From contig JAUZTG010000020.1 of assembly GCA_030734395.1 (NCBI GenBank), positions 992,001 to 1,056,000 of the forward strand: a stretch of 64,000 nt of DNA, read 5' to 3'. The translations under genes were made by a program, and so were the position numbers. Positions 1-13,419 of this stretch are shown piece by piece. The DNA comes from Sarocladium kiliense (taxonomy: Eukaryota; Ascomycota; Sordariomycetes; Hypocreales; Sarocladiaceae). The notes under the pieces were generated by a model. The model searched no databases, had not been told where the DNA came from, and was given only the letters and a program-made list of their open reading frames with translations. The stretch's first letter is position 1, and the number at the start of each line of letters is the position of its first letter.

Positions 1-43
1 TGAGTCAGTAACAGTACAACGATTATACAGCAGGTCTACTTAC

Positions 44-1430
44 CGGATCCAATGACGAGTGACCATAATGATGGAACTCGCAAGGACCTGTGATGTCTCT
101 CTGGTCCAACCCTGAAGTTTCTATGGCCGTAAAGGGATTCGAGCAGATTTTCTGTCGTTGAGGACTTATCCTGTGACAAGGTAACAAACGGTGAAGATAG
201 GAACGTAACAGGCTCAGTGTCGTAGGTGGGGTCATCTCTGTACCGCCCTTGGTTGGCACTATACCTTCCGACATACCGCATGAATGTCCCAGGTGGTATC
301 GAGGCACTGTCATCTAGGCTTTGTTGGCAGTGTTTTGACACCTCTAAGAGCACCGAAAGAGCCACTGATCGAAGTGGCTGTGAAATGAAAGGGCATTCTG
401 TGACAAGGTCCTAGTGGATAGATAAGCTTTTGCCCTCCCTGATACATTGGGCATAGGCTCATGAAGTACCTCAAGAGTTCGTAGTGTACTAGGTATCCCT
501 TTTACGTGCCTGATTGGACCGTGAGCTTCGTATAAGTGTTTGACCCGTGACCTTTGTGCATGTGTGAAACTTACATCCATCGCACCGTGACCAAGGAACT
601 ATCCTCTGCTGCATCTCCATTGGGGCCCTCTGGACAGTACAGGGTCAGCTTATGTTGCCCAAGGTCGTCAGTGTAGTACTCGGCAGAATGAACCGTGGAG
701 AGCTCAGCCATAGCCGAGTAGGCAGGTAAAACCGTCCGTGGAGCCTTCCAAGCCTTTTGAACATCTGTGCGACTCAGCGACGATCCTTTCTTGGACCAAC
801 TTTCGGGCAGACTTTTAAGGTCAATCACGCCCTTCAGAAGAAATCGATGAGGTATTCCATCTCGTACGGTCGTCTGAAGTACCTCGCGCGGACTCTCGGA
901 TCTGCTGTGACGGCTTAAAAAGTGATGATTTGAGTGGCGGGGTCGCCCACGGTCGTCGCCATCTTCCTCCCAATGCTCTGTTCGCACGTATCGCTCCCTG
1001 TCCCATTCATCGTCACTGCCATCATCGTAGTATCGACGAGGGGGTTCAGGCGGTGCGCTTCGGTAAGGTCGAGGACTCCGTCTTGGCCGTAGCCTAGGGC
1101 TGTCTGCAAAAGAGCCGTTGTAGTCAGGCGGTGGAGGGGGTGGAGGACGAGTGCTGAAGTCAGGCTAAAGCTGGCCATTAGTAACGTGTTGGCTGAGGAA
1201 CATTGCAAAGTTCATACCCGCACGACCTGATACGGCTCGATGTCGTACACTCGGTGGTCGGCTGCTGGGGTTTGCCGAGAGGCGTGACTGTTCCAGGACT
1301 CAATACTTGGTGATCGTCGTCGCGGCGAGTTCGAAGCGACTTCTTCCTCTTCATCCTCGACGTATGGTTCTCTGAACGCTGGCGAAGAAGTGCGCTGTAT
1401 CGACTCTGTACTCGAAGACTTCACAGACAT
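44..1430 (-). CDS. CorA-like fungal membrane protein, N-terminal part (3' end outside window)
   Basis: Four exons can be spliced on the minus strand: 1430-1218, 1164-575, 509-470 and 377-44. Introns are 53, 65 and 92 nt. Two donors read GTAAGT and GTATGA, and the first intron has an ACTAAT branch point. A further GTAAGT donor at 43 shows that the gene runs off the left edge. About 392 residues are visible. The first 150 are disordered and rich in Ser, Pro, Arg and acidic residues. Around residue 267 splicing restores an RWMHV motif, and further on comes a TFLSSPFVTL...LLESLYG stretch. These resemble the soluble N-terminal region of large fungal proteins that end in a CorA-type Mg2+-channel domain. 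The membrane part lies outside the window, so the family call is an inference. I chose the ATG at 1430 because the frame is open from there and matches exon 2 in phase. Confidence 0.55.
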
Positions 1431-2940
1431 CGTTAACTAAGGCTAAGAGACTTCCGCGCTGGACCATTTGCCGGGTCACATACAATTGCACGTGAGATGG
1501 CAAGAGGCTGGGATCTTATGGCTGGCTGCAGGGCCGCGATGCGCGCTGCAACCTCAGCTGCAACCTCAGCCTCCGCAGGTGAGCATGCAGCTACAGCCAC
1601 TTCGAGGATCTAAGATCCCATCGCAGTGCTTTGGTGGAGAACAAGCGCGAACGATGTTACCTTTTTGAGCAGACCAATTGACTGAAGATCGTCATCCTCC
1701 TTAGGAGTCCTCCGTAGTGCACATTTGTCAAGCTCAACCGCTCGCTCCTGAAAGACCGGGAATAGCCGTGGCAGGTTCATGATCCCTGCATTTCACCATT
1801 CTAGCTCTTACGCGCCGGTGGATGCTGTAGGGATTACCAAATGAGAACCGTCTACGGAGTACACAGTGAAAAGCTTCAAGCCCCGCAGCGTCTTGCGCAT
1901 TGTAGAGACACCACGGAAGCTGTGCCATTCTTGAGCTTCTCATGGCATCAGTATGTTCGACCCTTCGTAACATCTCTAGGGATCGACGTGAGTCGGGACC
2001 TATCGTATTTCGCGAAGCCTAGCGCTGATATGTCGACCGATACTGTGCCGCATCAGCTGAGCCACCAACCTGCATAGCTATACATCCCGAATTTGGGGGA
2101 CGGTCCAGCCAAGGGGAGATAGGACAGACACCCCCAGATCGTAATCAGCGGATCCTCATTCAGGACCATCGCCGTCGCCGAACGTGGAATGGTGTGGTTG
2201 GCGAGCCTTTCAGATCGAACCGATCACTCCACTGGTTCGAGGTAGAGATGTGTTGAAACGAGTGTCTACTTGATGGACACGGAACAAAGGAGATAGTCTA
2301 ACAACTGTCCCTAAGAAATGGCGAGGTCGCAGTCCCTAAGGAACTCAGGTCGTCCGTGATGAGAATGGTTGTCTGTGAGAACCACACGTTGCAACCGACC
2401 AAATGTACCTGTTGACATTGCTTCTTTCTCAACTCTTGAGAGATTGGGAAACATCGGGGCGCCATTCGGATAAGTCAAAGGGTACCATGAGGGGTGTCGC
2501 CATGCGGAACCTTGTGCAAGGGATGCCGAAGTTCGCGAAGCTGGGATTCTCCTATCAGATGCTTTTCAACTACATGGTGCCTTGCCAATCAGCCATTCTC
2601 TTTAATGTGACATACCAGCAACAAGATGCGGTGTTCGTCGCGCATGAGGCTGAAGATCAAGTGGCGGCTAGCGGGCATGCGGCTCTCAGCCAGACGCGTC
2701 CAACTCACTGCAAGAGAAAACGCGTAGAGGTCCTTCAACCGATCTTGTGCGCTCATCGACGCATTTAATGGTCAAGATCGGCTTCGATCGACGCGTTCGG
2801 GTCCCCAAGATCGTCCTGGATCCCGTCAAGCCACTCTGGAAGCTGGATGTTGATGGGTTGACGTTGGAAGCTGCCGGAGAGGCTCTCCACTGCAAATCAT
2901 CGACGCAACTAACCCCACCACGGCACTGCAACAGGGAATC
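1431..2940. other. intergenic, no gene recognised
   Basis: Short open frames exist on both strands, for example 2403-2768 plus and 1841-2077 plus. None shows a recognisable domain, a splice-consistent extension or a convincing coding bias. A frame at 2747-2944 plus has GC-rich third positions and could be a 5' exon of the next gene, but I cannot join it. Confidence 0.4.
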
Positions 2941-3013
2941 ATGACCAACACAAGCCAGCCTCGTCTGTTGATCCTTACGACCTGGTCACACATCTCCGTC
3001 AACCCAAGCAGGG

Positions 3014-4206
3014 ATGAGTTCTCGCAGGATCACGCACTGTGTAGGCAGTCCGGGCTTCCAGCCGCAGCAGCTGGTCGAAGATCCAGGTCGCCAGTCTGAG
3101 GCCCAGCAATACCTCGCCAAGGACGACCTGCTCTCAGCCAGTCGGGTGCTGTTCTCGCTGCCTGATCCCGATGAGTATGTCTATCATGCGATGACCAGCG
3201 TCAAGCTCGCTGAAGTACAGCGAGTGATATCTCTGGGTGGCGTCAATGGCCTGCATGCTTGGTATCGAGCTGAGGATGGATCACCAGTGAGGCACATCCT
3301 TCGCCCTGTCCTCAAGTTCACCACATTTGACTGAATACCTCATAGTTGGGTCCTCCTCCAAAAGCGGATGCGGAAGCATACATCTCCATTTTCAGTCCCT
3401 CAACAGCCACCGCTTCCGCGCTGAAGAATTTCGGCTTAAACGCCAAGAAGACTTCGATACGCGCCGAGGTTGCCGCGCACATCACGGAAAAGCGCTACCT
3501 ACACCCGGCTCTAGAGTCAAAATTGACAATCCCCAAAGTAAAGAAGGCACCCCGTGCCAATCCTTACTTTGACTTTTGGGCTTGGTCTTGTCGAAACCTC
3601 GAATGGTGCGGGCCCAGTCCATCGTCTGACCGGCGGCCGATGAGCCATCATATTTTGCCCATCTTCATGCACCATTTTGGATGTGCTACGCCATCTCACG
3701 AAGGGTTGGAAATCTTGAAGATCCTCGCTGATGGCCGCTCAGTGGCGGATGTTGGTTCCGGCAATGGCTACTGGGCCTTCATGCTACGGCAGTATGGATT
3801 GACCGTCCATGCCGTCGACAACATGCAGAGTGAGTGGAGAGTGAACTGGGTGACCGACACCTCGATCTCAGACGGAGTAAAATGGCTAGCAAAGAATCAG
3901 AACGGCAAGGACATGGTCCTTCTTCTCGTCTATCCTGTTGTTGGAGGTGGTGTCGGTGGAGGGACTGAAGGCGGCTTTACGAGGCAACTCGTTCAGACCT
4001 ACAAAGGAGACACAATTGCAGTCGTGGGCACTCAAAACAGGAACGGGTATACTGGCTTCAAGAGCATGACCATGGATGAGTTCATGGAGAAGGAACATCG
4101 TGACTGGGTCAAAGTTGTTCAAATCCCTTTACCTAGCTTCGCTGGGAAAGACGAGGCTCTGTACATTTTCCAAAGAGGAGACAGGGCGCCCAAAAGTCCG
4201 TCATGA
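3014..4206 (+). CDS. SAM-dependent methyltransferase-like protein
   Basis: Two exons are clear: 3014-3286 and 3346-4206. They join over a 59-nt intron (donor GTGAGG, CTGA branch, acceptor CATAG) that keeps the frame. The second exon carries a class I methyltransferase motif I, VADVGSGNGYWAFMLRQYG, followed by an acidic VDN strand end, which is a typical SAM-binding Rossmann start. The C-terminal half has a strand-like FTRQLVQTYKGDTIAVVGTQ and ends in LYIFQRG. The substrate cannot be told. The start is uncertain. The ATG at 3014 is the minimal choice. An alternative start at 2941 joins in frame if an intron 2963-3011 with a weak GTCTGT donor is used. Further 5' exons are possible because coding-like sequence continues upstream. 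Confidence 0.6.
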
Positions 4207-5712
4207 CGAATATAGACAATGCGAGATTCGGATAATCACTTACAGAGCCTGCCTTCTCTTTTCTCGCCGACAACAACATATTACACTGCTACGTTCACGA
4301 CACGCGATCATGAGTTGGCGAGTGGATAGCTACACAGGCTTCAGGCTGCGCCAAGTATAGAGACGTGTCTTGCAGGAGATGCGAGGCGACGTTGAGCTGA
4401 CGACGACAATTCTTCTGTATTTCGGGTACCTCATGTAACACACAATCTCGGATAACTCAAGGGCTCCAGCAGGTCGCATTGTCACAGCCCAGGCAACTTG
4501 GGCTTTAGTGACATTGGCGGTCGTTCGATCACATTCAGCTACTTCTGTGGATGAGCGTAGTCAGGCATTAACCAAATCACTGTTTCTTTCTAGCCGGCCC
4601 ATTCATTTTCGCTCGGTACTGACAGCTCAGCCGAAGTGCCAGTGCCCTGTGCTGTGAAACGAGTATTCACTATTTCCCAGCTTCCATGTCAGGGAGGAAG
4701 TCACTAGGGATGAGCACCATCTCACTCTTCTCTCAATTATTCTTTAACTGTTCGCTTGATCTCCTGGCATCAACTCATGCATCCCCAGCCAAGCAAAAAG
4801 CAGCATCTACCTTGCGGCCTGATTTCCATGTGCTAGACAATGTCTGTTGCCTTCGTCGTTCTTCGTGAGACCCAGCAAGCCTACCTCAAGTATTCACCCA
4901 CTTTGGCCTATATGTCTTTTGGGGATATTGTGCCTAATACATGGCGAGGAGAAGTTAGGTTCTTTCGGGAGTCGTAACGTGCCCAGCACCACCTCATGCA
5001 TTACACCACGACTCTCAGCGAGGCGAGGACAGCATCTGCAGCAAACGCAACAATCACTAAGGTCACCACCTGGCGCTTGTGTACCTCGTCATCTTGTTAT
5101 GAATCCTTGAAATATCTCTCCATGAGTTTGTTTGCTGTGGTCGGCTGGCGGCAGGAGGCTCCGCTCCCCGTGACCAGGGGCCAAGCTAGCTGGCGGCACA
5201 ATAGCGTCACACTGTGGACGGACTCACTTTGTTCGCCTGCAAAGATGCCTTGTCCAAGCAGTCAGCAAGCCCCCTGTCATCCGCCCCTCGCGTTATTGGC
5301 CTCGATACGTCTATGGCACGAGCAGGGGCCCTTTCTGCTACTGCCTGCAGCATGCTAACGTAGTAGCGCCCAACGGCACCAAGACCCGCGTAGGGCATAG
5401 GCCATGCACAGGGCCGCTGCAGGCCCCGTTTCAGCCCCTCCCTCAGCAGCGCAACGCGACGCAGCTAATGAAGTGAGGGACGCAAATCGGCCCCGAGCTG
5501 GTGCTGGTCCTTCTGACCAGAGGTAAGTGGTCATCTGGCTTGTCTTTGTCTTCTTTTCTCACACTCACTCGCCCTTCTCTAGCCTCTCTCCCTCAGAAAC
5601 CTTCCAATTGTCATCTGGCATCGCGAGCGCAACGCTGGTCGTCGCAGGGCTAACAGAGGACTACAGCAACTCTTGCTCTGTGCGACCCCTCCATCTTCCC
5701 CGCCTTGCTATC
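4207..5712. other. intergenic region and promoter of the annexin gene
   Basis: No domain or spliceable gene is seen. The last 190 nt upstream of the ATG at 5713 are open in frame and pyrimidine-rich, as expected of a fungal 5' leader. That explains why the annexin frame appears to begin much earlier than its likely start. Confidence 0.5.
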
Positions 5713-8353
5713 ATGTCGCTGTACCCGGAGGACGACCGTCGCCGAGGTCGCTCTCGCTCGAGGTCTCGTGACCGACGTCCTCAGGAGGAACCAGAGCGAG
5801 ATGCGCCCACCTATGGTGACATTCGAGAGCCCAGCTATGTCTACCCAGAAGATGACCTCGATGACGGGTATAAGCCCAGAAGACGGAGAGATGCACCTCC
5901 TGGAGGGGGTTTACCCTACCCTGGCGAAGACAGCATGGGCAGTATGATGCCTGGTGACCAGGGCTTCTACGGCTACGATGCGCCACGTGAATCTTATCGG
6001 AAAGCTTCACCTCCTGCGGATCCAGCTTACAGGAGCTCACGCGACAGTCAATTGCCCGGCGCGTTCCCAGAGGACGACCGCCGTCGTAGGGACGAAAGGC
6101 CTCCACGCGATGACAAGCCACCTCGAGATGACCGCCCTCCTCGTGAAGATGACAAATATCGCCGAGACGACGACAGGTACCGCCGTGATGATGACCGTTA
6201 CAGGCGCGACGAAACTGAGGATCGCCGCTCTGGAAAGTCTCGGAGAGGAGAAGAGGAAGAGCCACCAAGCCGAACACGCCCATCTGATCCCCAGCAAGAC
6301 AAGTATGGCCGCCGAGAGATTGACGAGGATAAGCTCAAGCACCTTCCGCTCAAGTACAGCCGAACGTACGAGGACGGTGCAGAGAGCCCGCGAAGCCCGC
6401 GAGCTAGCAGAACGGATTTTTCAGGTAGGGAGGATGACCCTCTGAGACATCTGCCACAGAAATACAATCGCAGATATGACGAGGACGAGGGCAAAGGGTC
6501 AGACCGGGAGTCCAATCGCAGAGACTCTCGGCTGAGCAAGAAGGAGCGTCTGGAGGAAGACCTGGCTTATGGAAAGCCTGCTCCCCTTTCTCATAGGGAC
6601 GAGCCTGCAACCTATGGTAGCTACATTCCGCCTTCACCTGCCGACGAGAGACGTTCTTCCAAGTACGTACCCCGTGACGATGAACCGCCGAGACGCAAGC
6701 CCGCCAGCCCACCGAACGAGCGGGGCTCCTCGAAATACGACAGAGATCCTTACGGAGACGATCCCCGGGGCTCACGCCCTGACGTCTTGACAATTGAGCC
6801 TGGTGCTCGAGATCGTCGAGGCAGAGACAAGTCGCCCGGTCCTGCTGGGCTGGCTCCTGAACCAGAGAATCGTGAGCGGGATCGTTCACGCGACCGCCGA
6901 AGGGACAAGTCTCCAGGACCTGCAGCTCTGACTGTTGAGCCAAAGGATCGCGAAAGAGACAGGTCCCGCGACAGGCGTGGTAGTACCCGTGATAGGTCTC
7001 CGCAGCCTCCCACCGCGCGCATGTCTTCTCTGACTGTTGACAATGGTCGACCATCTGGGCAGGCTCTCACACTGGCAGCTGCACCTGGCTCGCCACTGTT
7101 GGAATCTTACCACGGAACGTACCAAGCTTGTTCACCGATGCCGTCGCCACTGCTTCTCACTTCCAATGGTCCTGGTGACATTGAGCCTATGTCACCTTTG
7201 GCTTCTGGTGATGAGGGCGATGGTGGTAAGAAGCGGAGCAGAAGAGCCCGTTTCCATGATCCCGAGGACATCGCTTCGCAGATTGCACGAGCTCTGAAGG
7301 GAGACGGCCCGCCGGATACACGGCCTCTAATCGAAATTTTGCCGCCCCTAACGCATGACCAAGTTATGGAACTCCGAAGCGAGTACAAGCGCCTAGTGAA
7401 GACAGGGTCAGCACGTAAAGGTGTGAATGTCGCGAAGCATATTCGCGCGCGGCTGAAAGACGAAGATCCCAGTCTGATGAAGGCCTGTTATTCTGTCGCT
7501 CTCGGGCAGTGGGAAGCGGAGGCCTACTGGGCTAATTTTTGGTACCAAGGCGACAAGACTCGTCGCGAGCTACTGATTGAATCGCTTATGGGTCGTTCAA
7601 ACGATGAGATCCGACGCATCAAGGATGCGTTCACCGATAAGAAGTATGACAACAGCTTGACAAAGTGCATGAAGATGGAGCTCAAAGAAGATAAGTTCAA
7701 AAAGGCAGTGCTTATGGTTCTTGATGAGAGGCGCATGGAAGATCGAGATCCGGCAGGCCGATCTTTGCCTCTGGACTACAAATTAGTCGACCAAGACGCA
7801 TACGACCTCTACAAAGCCGTCAAGGCTGAGAAGGGTGGCGAGAGTCTGATGATTTCCATCGTTGTGCAAAGGAGCGAAAGCCACCTCCGTGCTGTGCTCA
7901 AGGAGTACGAACGGCATTACCGCTCGAACTTCGCCCGCGATGCCCTTAAGAAGAGCGGTAACCTAGTGGTAAGCAGAGCCTCGACTCGTGTCCAAAAACG
8001 CGTAAATGTATCTAATTTCTTCATTGAAGGGCGAACTCCTCGCGCATATCCTCAACGGCGTCATCAACCGCCCCGTCCGCGACGCACTTCTCCTTCACCA
8101 CGCCATCAGCGCTTCCCGCAAGGACGAGCTGCGCCGCGAACTGCTCATCTCTCGCCTCGTCCGCTTCCACTGGGACGCAGCACACATGTCTGCGGTTCGC
8201 AAGGCCTATCGTGAGAGGTATGGAAGAGAGTTGCAGGAAGCGGTTAGGGACGCAACGAGTGGTGAATGGGGCATGTTTTGTAGGGAGATGTGTATCGCGA
8301 GGGCGCCGGATGATGTGAGGAGGTTTGAAAAGGTTGAGATTATCAACCGGTGA
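5713..8353 (+). CDS. annexin XIV-like protein with long charged N-terminus
   Basis: There are two exons, 5713-7968 and 8030-8353, with a 61-nt intron (donor GTAAGC, acceptor TTGAAG), giving 859 residues. Residues 1 to about 515 are disordered and repetitive: many DDRYRRD units, two HLPxKYxRxY units, and tandem DKSPGPA...RERDRSRDRR units. From about residue 516 to the end there is an annexin core. It holds DIASQIARALKG, then repeats with AYWANFWYQGDKTRRELLIESLMGRSNDEI and a final repeat GELLAHILNGVINRPVRDALLL. Annexins bind phospholipid, usually with Ca2+. In filamentous fungi this type is a single large protein, and the N-terminal extension is fungus-specific. The ATG at 5713 (MSLYPEDD) was chosen over the longer open frame because upstream sequence looks like a leader. 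The 3' end lies 114 nt from the 3' end of the convergent Rqc2 gene. Confidence 0.85.
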
Positions 8354-8467
8354 TGATGAACACCGTTTTGGGTAGTAGACGATGAACCTTGATGGGCAGA
8401 ATGGCAACGATTTGATGATTCTTATGGTAGTATATGTGCACGCTGCAAAGCGTCTTTATAAAGTGTT

Positions 8468-11400
8468 CTACCTCTTAGATCCCTTCCCTCCCTTTCCACT
8501 CTTCCCCACGCCCTTACCGCCTCCTTTCCCACCACCACCGCCACCACTGCCTCCGGCCGTTCCTCCGGTGGTCATGACCCTCACCTTCCCAACGGGGACA
8601 CTGTTGATGATCTCCTCAGCCTTGAGCCCCTTGATCAGCTCGACCTCCCTGGGCCACATCCTCTCGGCGTCTCTCCCCGTCTCATCAACAACGCCCTTCT
8701 TAGGAGGCGCAGCCTTCCACCGCTCCAGAATCTCCTTGACAGCTTTGCCCTTCTTCATAGCACCAGGCTGGAGCTTGACCTTGTATTTCGTCTTGACGAG
8801 AGCGGTCCAGGGTGCGCATACAGGAATGACTTCGAGTATCTCATCGCCTGGGAGTGGTGTTCCAACGATGGCGTCCAGAGCCGTAGCTTGATCTGCCTCT
8901 TCTGGATCCAGGACATCCATGCCCTCGTCCATCATGACACGGCGAATCTCCTCATGCTCAGCAGTCTCCTTCTGGTGACGTTGGTGTTGAGCCCGTCGTC
9001 GCTCCTTCGCTGCCGCCAACTCTGCCTCCTTCTCGGCTTTGGCCTTTGCTTCATCTTCGGCACGCTTCTGTCCGGCCTTTGCGCCAATAAGAGCCTCCGC
9101 TGCTGCACGGTCTTCCTCGTCTTGGTCCTTGTACTTCTGGGCGATTTTCTTGGCCTTCTTCTTCTGGCCTCGCTTAGCTGGCGCAGGGCCTTTGGTAGAT
9201 GCTGTCGTAGTTTGAGACTTGGAATCGTTGGGCGTCTTGCCTGGTCCGGGGGACTCCGTATCATCTTCGGACGCGGCGTCAACTTCATCATCGCCTCCAA
9301 CGGGTTTTGCATCGTTTTCTTCTTCCCCCTTCTCTGCGACACTGAGCTGCGACATTTGCTCGCGTACTTCAGTTCCAGAGCCCTCCGCTTCTGAATCTTG
9401 ACCAGCATCCCCACCTGTTGTCTGAAGTGGGTTTGCCCGAGTGGAGGACTCTTCCTCCTCATTCTCGGAATCTTTATCTTCACCATTATCATCGTTATCA
9501 GAGACGGCCTCTGTGTCTTGCTCCATATCGTTTGCAGAATCTCGTGTGTCTGCTGATACAGGGGTGGACAATCCAGTCGAAGGCGCATCGTACAGGCGAT
9601 GCTTGACGTGCTTGGCTTTGCTCTCTTCGCTGATCCGGAAGACAAGACCCAGGCCCAGAAGGAGTTGCGCTGGGGGTAGGAAATTCTTCTTTCCACGGAC
9701 CATGAAGCTACCAGCGGGGAGATATTCGCCTGTTGGTGCTGACTTCGAGACTTGGTCAGCATTCACCCACCAAGCACTCATGCCAGCCTTCGAATCCCAG
9801 GCGCTCGAAGAGCAGACTGAGAGCGACCCAGCCTGAGCCAAAGTGGCAGGAGGTATTGGGGCATCTGGCGTGGAGGGGTTGTTTTTGACGATAACACTTG
9901 CTGCGCCGTGCAGCTCTGCGTGGCAATACACATCCCCCTTTCGAAGGTATCGTCGATAGAGCATCTCATTTTGTTGGGAGTCTTTGCCACCCAGAACAAG
10001 ATAGTTGTCGGAGGAAATGAACCAGATAAATTTCTCAAACCACATCTGCTTGCGGATTGGTTGCAGGAGCGCCTTCTCTTGTTTCAATCCTTTCTTCAGA
10101 TCCTCTGAGATCTTCATCTCAGTGTTTTTGAGTGCCTTTGCAGCTTGCTGCTGTGTCTTTTCTTCCTTAACCACGGCCACGCGACGCTGGCCGTAGTATT
10201 CCCGAGCATTACTCCAAGGAGTCATCGACAAATTTATATCGATCGATAGACCCTTGGCATTCTCTTTTGCCTTCGCTTGACTAGTAGATGATTCTTCTTC
10301 GTCTGACTCATCTTCGTCTGACTCATCTTCGTCTGTCTCATAGGCTTCGTCCTCGTCCTCGTTCTCGTCCTCTTCCGCGAGAATCAGCGTAATGATATTT
10401 TCTGAAAGCTTCAGAGGTGTCTTGATGATTTGTGCCACCGGATTACCGCGCTTCCGTTCTCTGTCGATGAGCTTCCCAATATCGACCCAATCCATGCCCT
10501 GCGCCAGAAGTCCATTCACTGCGTCCATCGCCTCTTGCACCCACTCGGCATTGGCTTCAATAGCGGCAGCCTTGCGGAGATTGAGGGTCTGTGTTTCTTG
10601 CAGACCTTCAAGACGCTTTGCTTGATCTTCTTTGGCGGCATCGAGCTTTCTTTGAGCAGCTGCCTGCCTTTCGCTCAATCGTGACTCGAGCTTCTGACCC
10701 TCGAGTGAGGAGAAGAACTCATCCACCGTCTGATTGTAGCCTTGGAATTCGAGAACCTTAAAGGCAGGGTCGTTCGCAAATTTGCGCGGGACGAAAGGTT
10801 GGAAGTCTTCATAGAGAAGGCTCTCGCGTGGTCCGGTAGTCTCGGTGTCTTGATCGGATGTAGATGTCTCCTCTCGTTTTCTTGCGAAGATATAACCCAC
10901 ACAAGTTTCCGAGGAGGTAATATCCTCCACGATACCTCGCGCCTTGACTAACAGCTCAACAAGTCTGTCGAGCAGTCCATCGTTGTTCAGTAATTTGTCT
11001 AGAGGGATCGTTGTGTCGAAACCGGCGTCTTGTAGCGTGTTCTCGACTAGAACAGGAGGGAGCTCTGTGATCGATATGGCTAGTGTTCTTCTCAGATCCG
11101 CCCCAGCTTTAACCTTGATCTTCTTCGATGTCGCGGCGCTGGTGGCGGCCTTGCTAACTCCAGCCTGTAAGGCATCTTGGACTCGTGCTTTCGTCAAAGG
11201 CGGTATGCCTTGGTAGTTCTGTCGGTTGTCAAGCGAATATTGAAGTCCGACTCTCTGCGGCTCTTGACCTTCGGCCTCGGATACGATTCGGGATATCGCG
11301 ATTATCTTGAGGTCGGCGTCGGTTAAGATGATATTTCCACTCTACGGAAAGCTGTCAGTATCTCTGCTTGATAGACGAGTACACTCGTGGGAGGGCATCT

Positions 11401-11814
11401 TTCTCACAGCGAAGAACTCCAAAAAGAGGCGGTATTGGCCATCACTGAACACAAACTCAAGAATACGGTCTGTTCCAACCTGGGACACCGAGGTGACCCT
11501 CCGCGTCTTCAAGAACTTCCTCAGTCGCGCAACGAAGGCAGACGGCGCAGCGGCCGTGGTCCGAGCGAACTCCGTCAGGTGGCATCGAAACCCTGTGTCG
11601 AGAACAAGTTGCTTCTTGTTATCGGCCTTGGCGAACTTAAAGAGCAGAATCTTCGATGAGAGATCATAGACGTTCGACAGTCGGAGGCTAACCAGGCTCT
11701 GTTGGAGCTCGTGGGCGATGACCTTCGGAAATGAGTCAGCACAAGCCTGGACGCGGACGTCGACAAATGGAGGCCCAATACCTTGACGTCTAAAGACGAG
11801 AACCGTTGCTTCAT
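8468..11814 (-). CDS. RQC2: Ribosome quality control complex subunit 2 (NEMF/Tae2 family)
   Basis: There are three exons on the minus strand: 11814-11782, 11722-11408 and 11341-8468. Introns are 59 and 66 nt (donors GTATTG and GTGAGA), and the product is 1073 residues. The protein starts MKQRFSSLD, as the family does, with Asp9 conserved. The Asp-Arg pair needed for CAT tailing in yeast is present at residues 96-97 (GTDRILEF). NFACT-N is followed by a coiled-coil middle, an acidic stretch, the NFACT-R domain (WFEKFIWFISSDNYLVLGGKD...YCHAELHGAASVIVKN) and a C-terminal NFACT-C-like segment (YKVKLQPGAMKKGKA). The protein binds 60S subunits carrying stalled peptidyl-tRNA, recruits Ltn1, and adds C-terminal Ala/Thr tails. 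The acidic segment is coded by near-identical tandem units around 10298-10340. The C-terminal Gly-rich tail is low complexity. Confidence 0.93.
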
Positions 11815-13419
11815 GTTGGCACCACAAGCTGCTCTTTGAGGCTGGATGAGAAGCTAAGACGTCAGAAACCTCGAGGGGCAATGACAGCTTCTCAGGTATT
11901 GCGCCGACGTGGGGCAATTCGTCGTCCGGCATACAGCGCGGGGCAGAGCTGTCTTCGCAGTGACGCCATCAGGTCACGTGAACTGATGGAGCAAGAGTCT
12001 GTAAACAAAAGAACCTAACGAACCAGACCGATTATTGAACAATTTAATGCTTGGAGAGGGAAGCATCCTTGGTAGAAACTCTCAATATGGCAACGAGAGG
12101 CATGGTTGATTTGACACGGCAGATTTTGGTGGCTGATTAATCATGATGGCTTAGATGTATGACAAGATGGTCGGCGGGAGACAGCCCAGAGCACATGCAG
12201 CTGTGCCGTAGAGCTTTGACTTGCTTAACCCATGGATCATATCGAGAAAAGTCGTATCTCTAGGCATCAATACAGTTTCATTCATTGGTGGCATCGTATC
12301 CTGTAGATCTCGACTAGCTACCCTGGATGACATGGGCGACACCACAGATTGGAAGCCAAGAGGCTGCAAGTTGTAACTCGAGGATGTTCTTACCCTGGAA
12401 GTCCTCCAGGTCATCCATGGCTTCCGCTGCAGTATATGGGTACCAAGGGTCATGTCTTGATTCAGCACACTCAGTTGTCGCACTTGAGAATCAAGCACCG
12501 CTGGCTGATCAAATCTTGCTTCGATAGATCCCAAAAGGCATGACTTTCAGCCAAGTTTTGGGTCACGGCGCGTGGTGTGAAGAATGACCCAGCTCAACTC
12601 GAAAGCCGAGCTCCCATATTCCCACGGCTTCATCGAAATCAAACGACAGAGCGGCTCGAGCAGCCGAGGTAACTATCACATCCACCCCTCATTATAAACT
12701 ACTTTGGTAGTCTGCCACGAAACCCACGAGACCCGCGCCTGGGCCTGGTTAGTTAGCACCGCCGCTTTTGCTCAGGCTTTGATCACCCTTGCTCACTGAG
12801 CATCACCTTTGATCACCTCAACCTCGCCCATCTCACCTCTCATCCATGCGACTTTGAATTTGCACTGTATCCCTTCAACTTAATGCGGCCTCGTTAGCGG
12901 CCTTCGTTATAGTTAGTTGGACGAGCCAGGGTCGAGGTGCAGGCAGAATTCTCAAGAAGCCCGGCTTTTGGCAACCCTCTTCATCCTCTCAAAACCTAAA
13001 TGCCTGCCTGATACTTGGCTGCTGAAGGGCGCGCAGTTCTCGGACTGCGCATTTGGGCCGGTAATAGTGCTGGACGCTCAGATAGTACGCATATATAGAG
13101 CCTGCCCTACCTTGAGGAGTGCCTATCCGTAGCAAATAGACCCGATACCGTTCGCCCGAGTGCTCCCCGTCTACCTGTCCACTGACAGACCCTGACATAA
13201 GGCGTTTCTATTTTATGAAGTGGGGAAAATGTAAATCAAAGTTAAAAAATAGGATTATCGTGATGGGGTGGCTCACTCGGTGTTATAGCTCACTCAGTGT
13301 TCAACTACATTATTTTATAGAAGCATATCAGTAATTCCTTTATCCTTTAACAGTGTGCTATTAGGATTAACTTATCCTTGATGGATTTAAGAGCGATATC
13401 CTTAATCTTCTTACCGCTT
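11815..13419. other. intergenic, no gene recognised
   Basis: No frame with a recognisable domain is found. From about 13200 the sequence becomes AT-rich and leads into the decayed alpha-galactosidase fragment, which suggests a small block of mutated, transposon-like or RIP-affected DNA. Confidence 0.4.

Noticed and set aside
5527..5712. N-terminal extension of the annexin frame
   Set aside because: Open by chance; composition is that of a leader, and the family-like start is at 5713.
8932..9762. 276-residue minus-strand frame within Rqc2
   Set aside because: Shadow frame of the acidic and lysine-rich low-complexity part of Rqc2.
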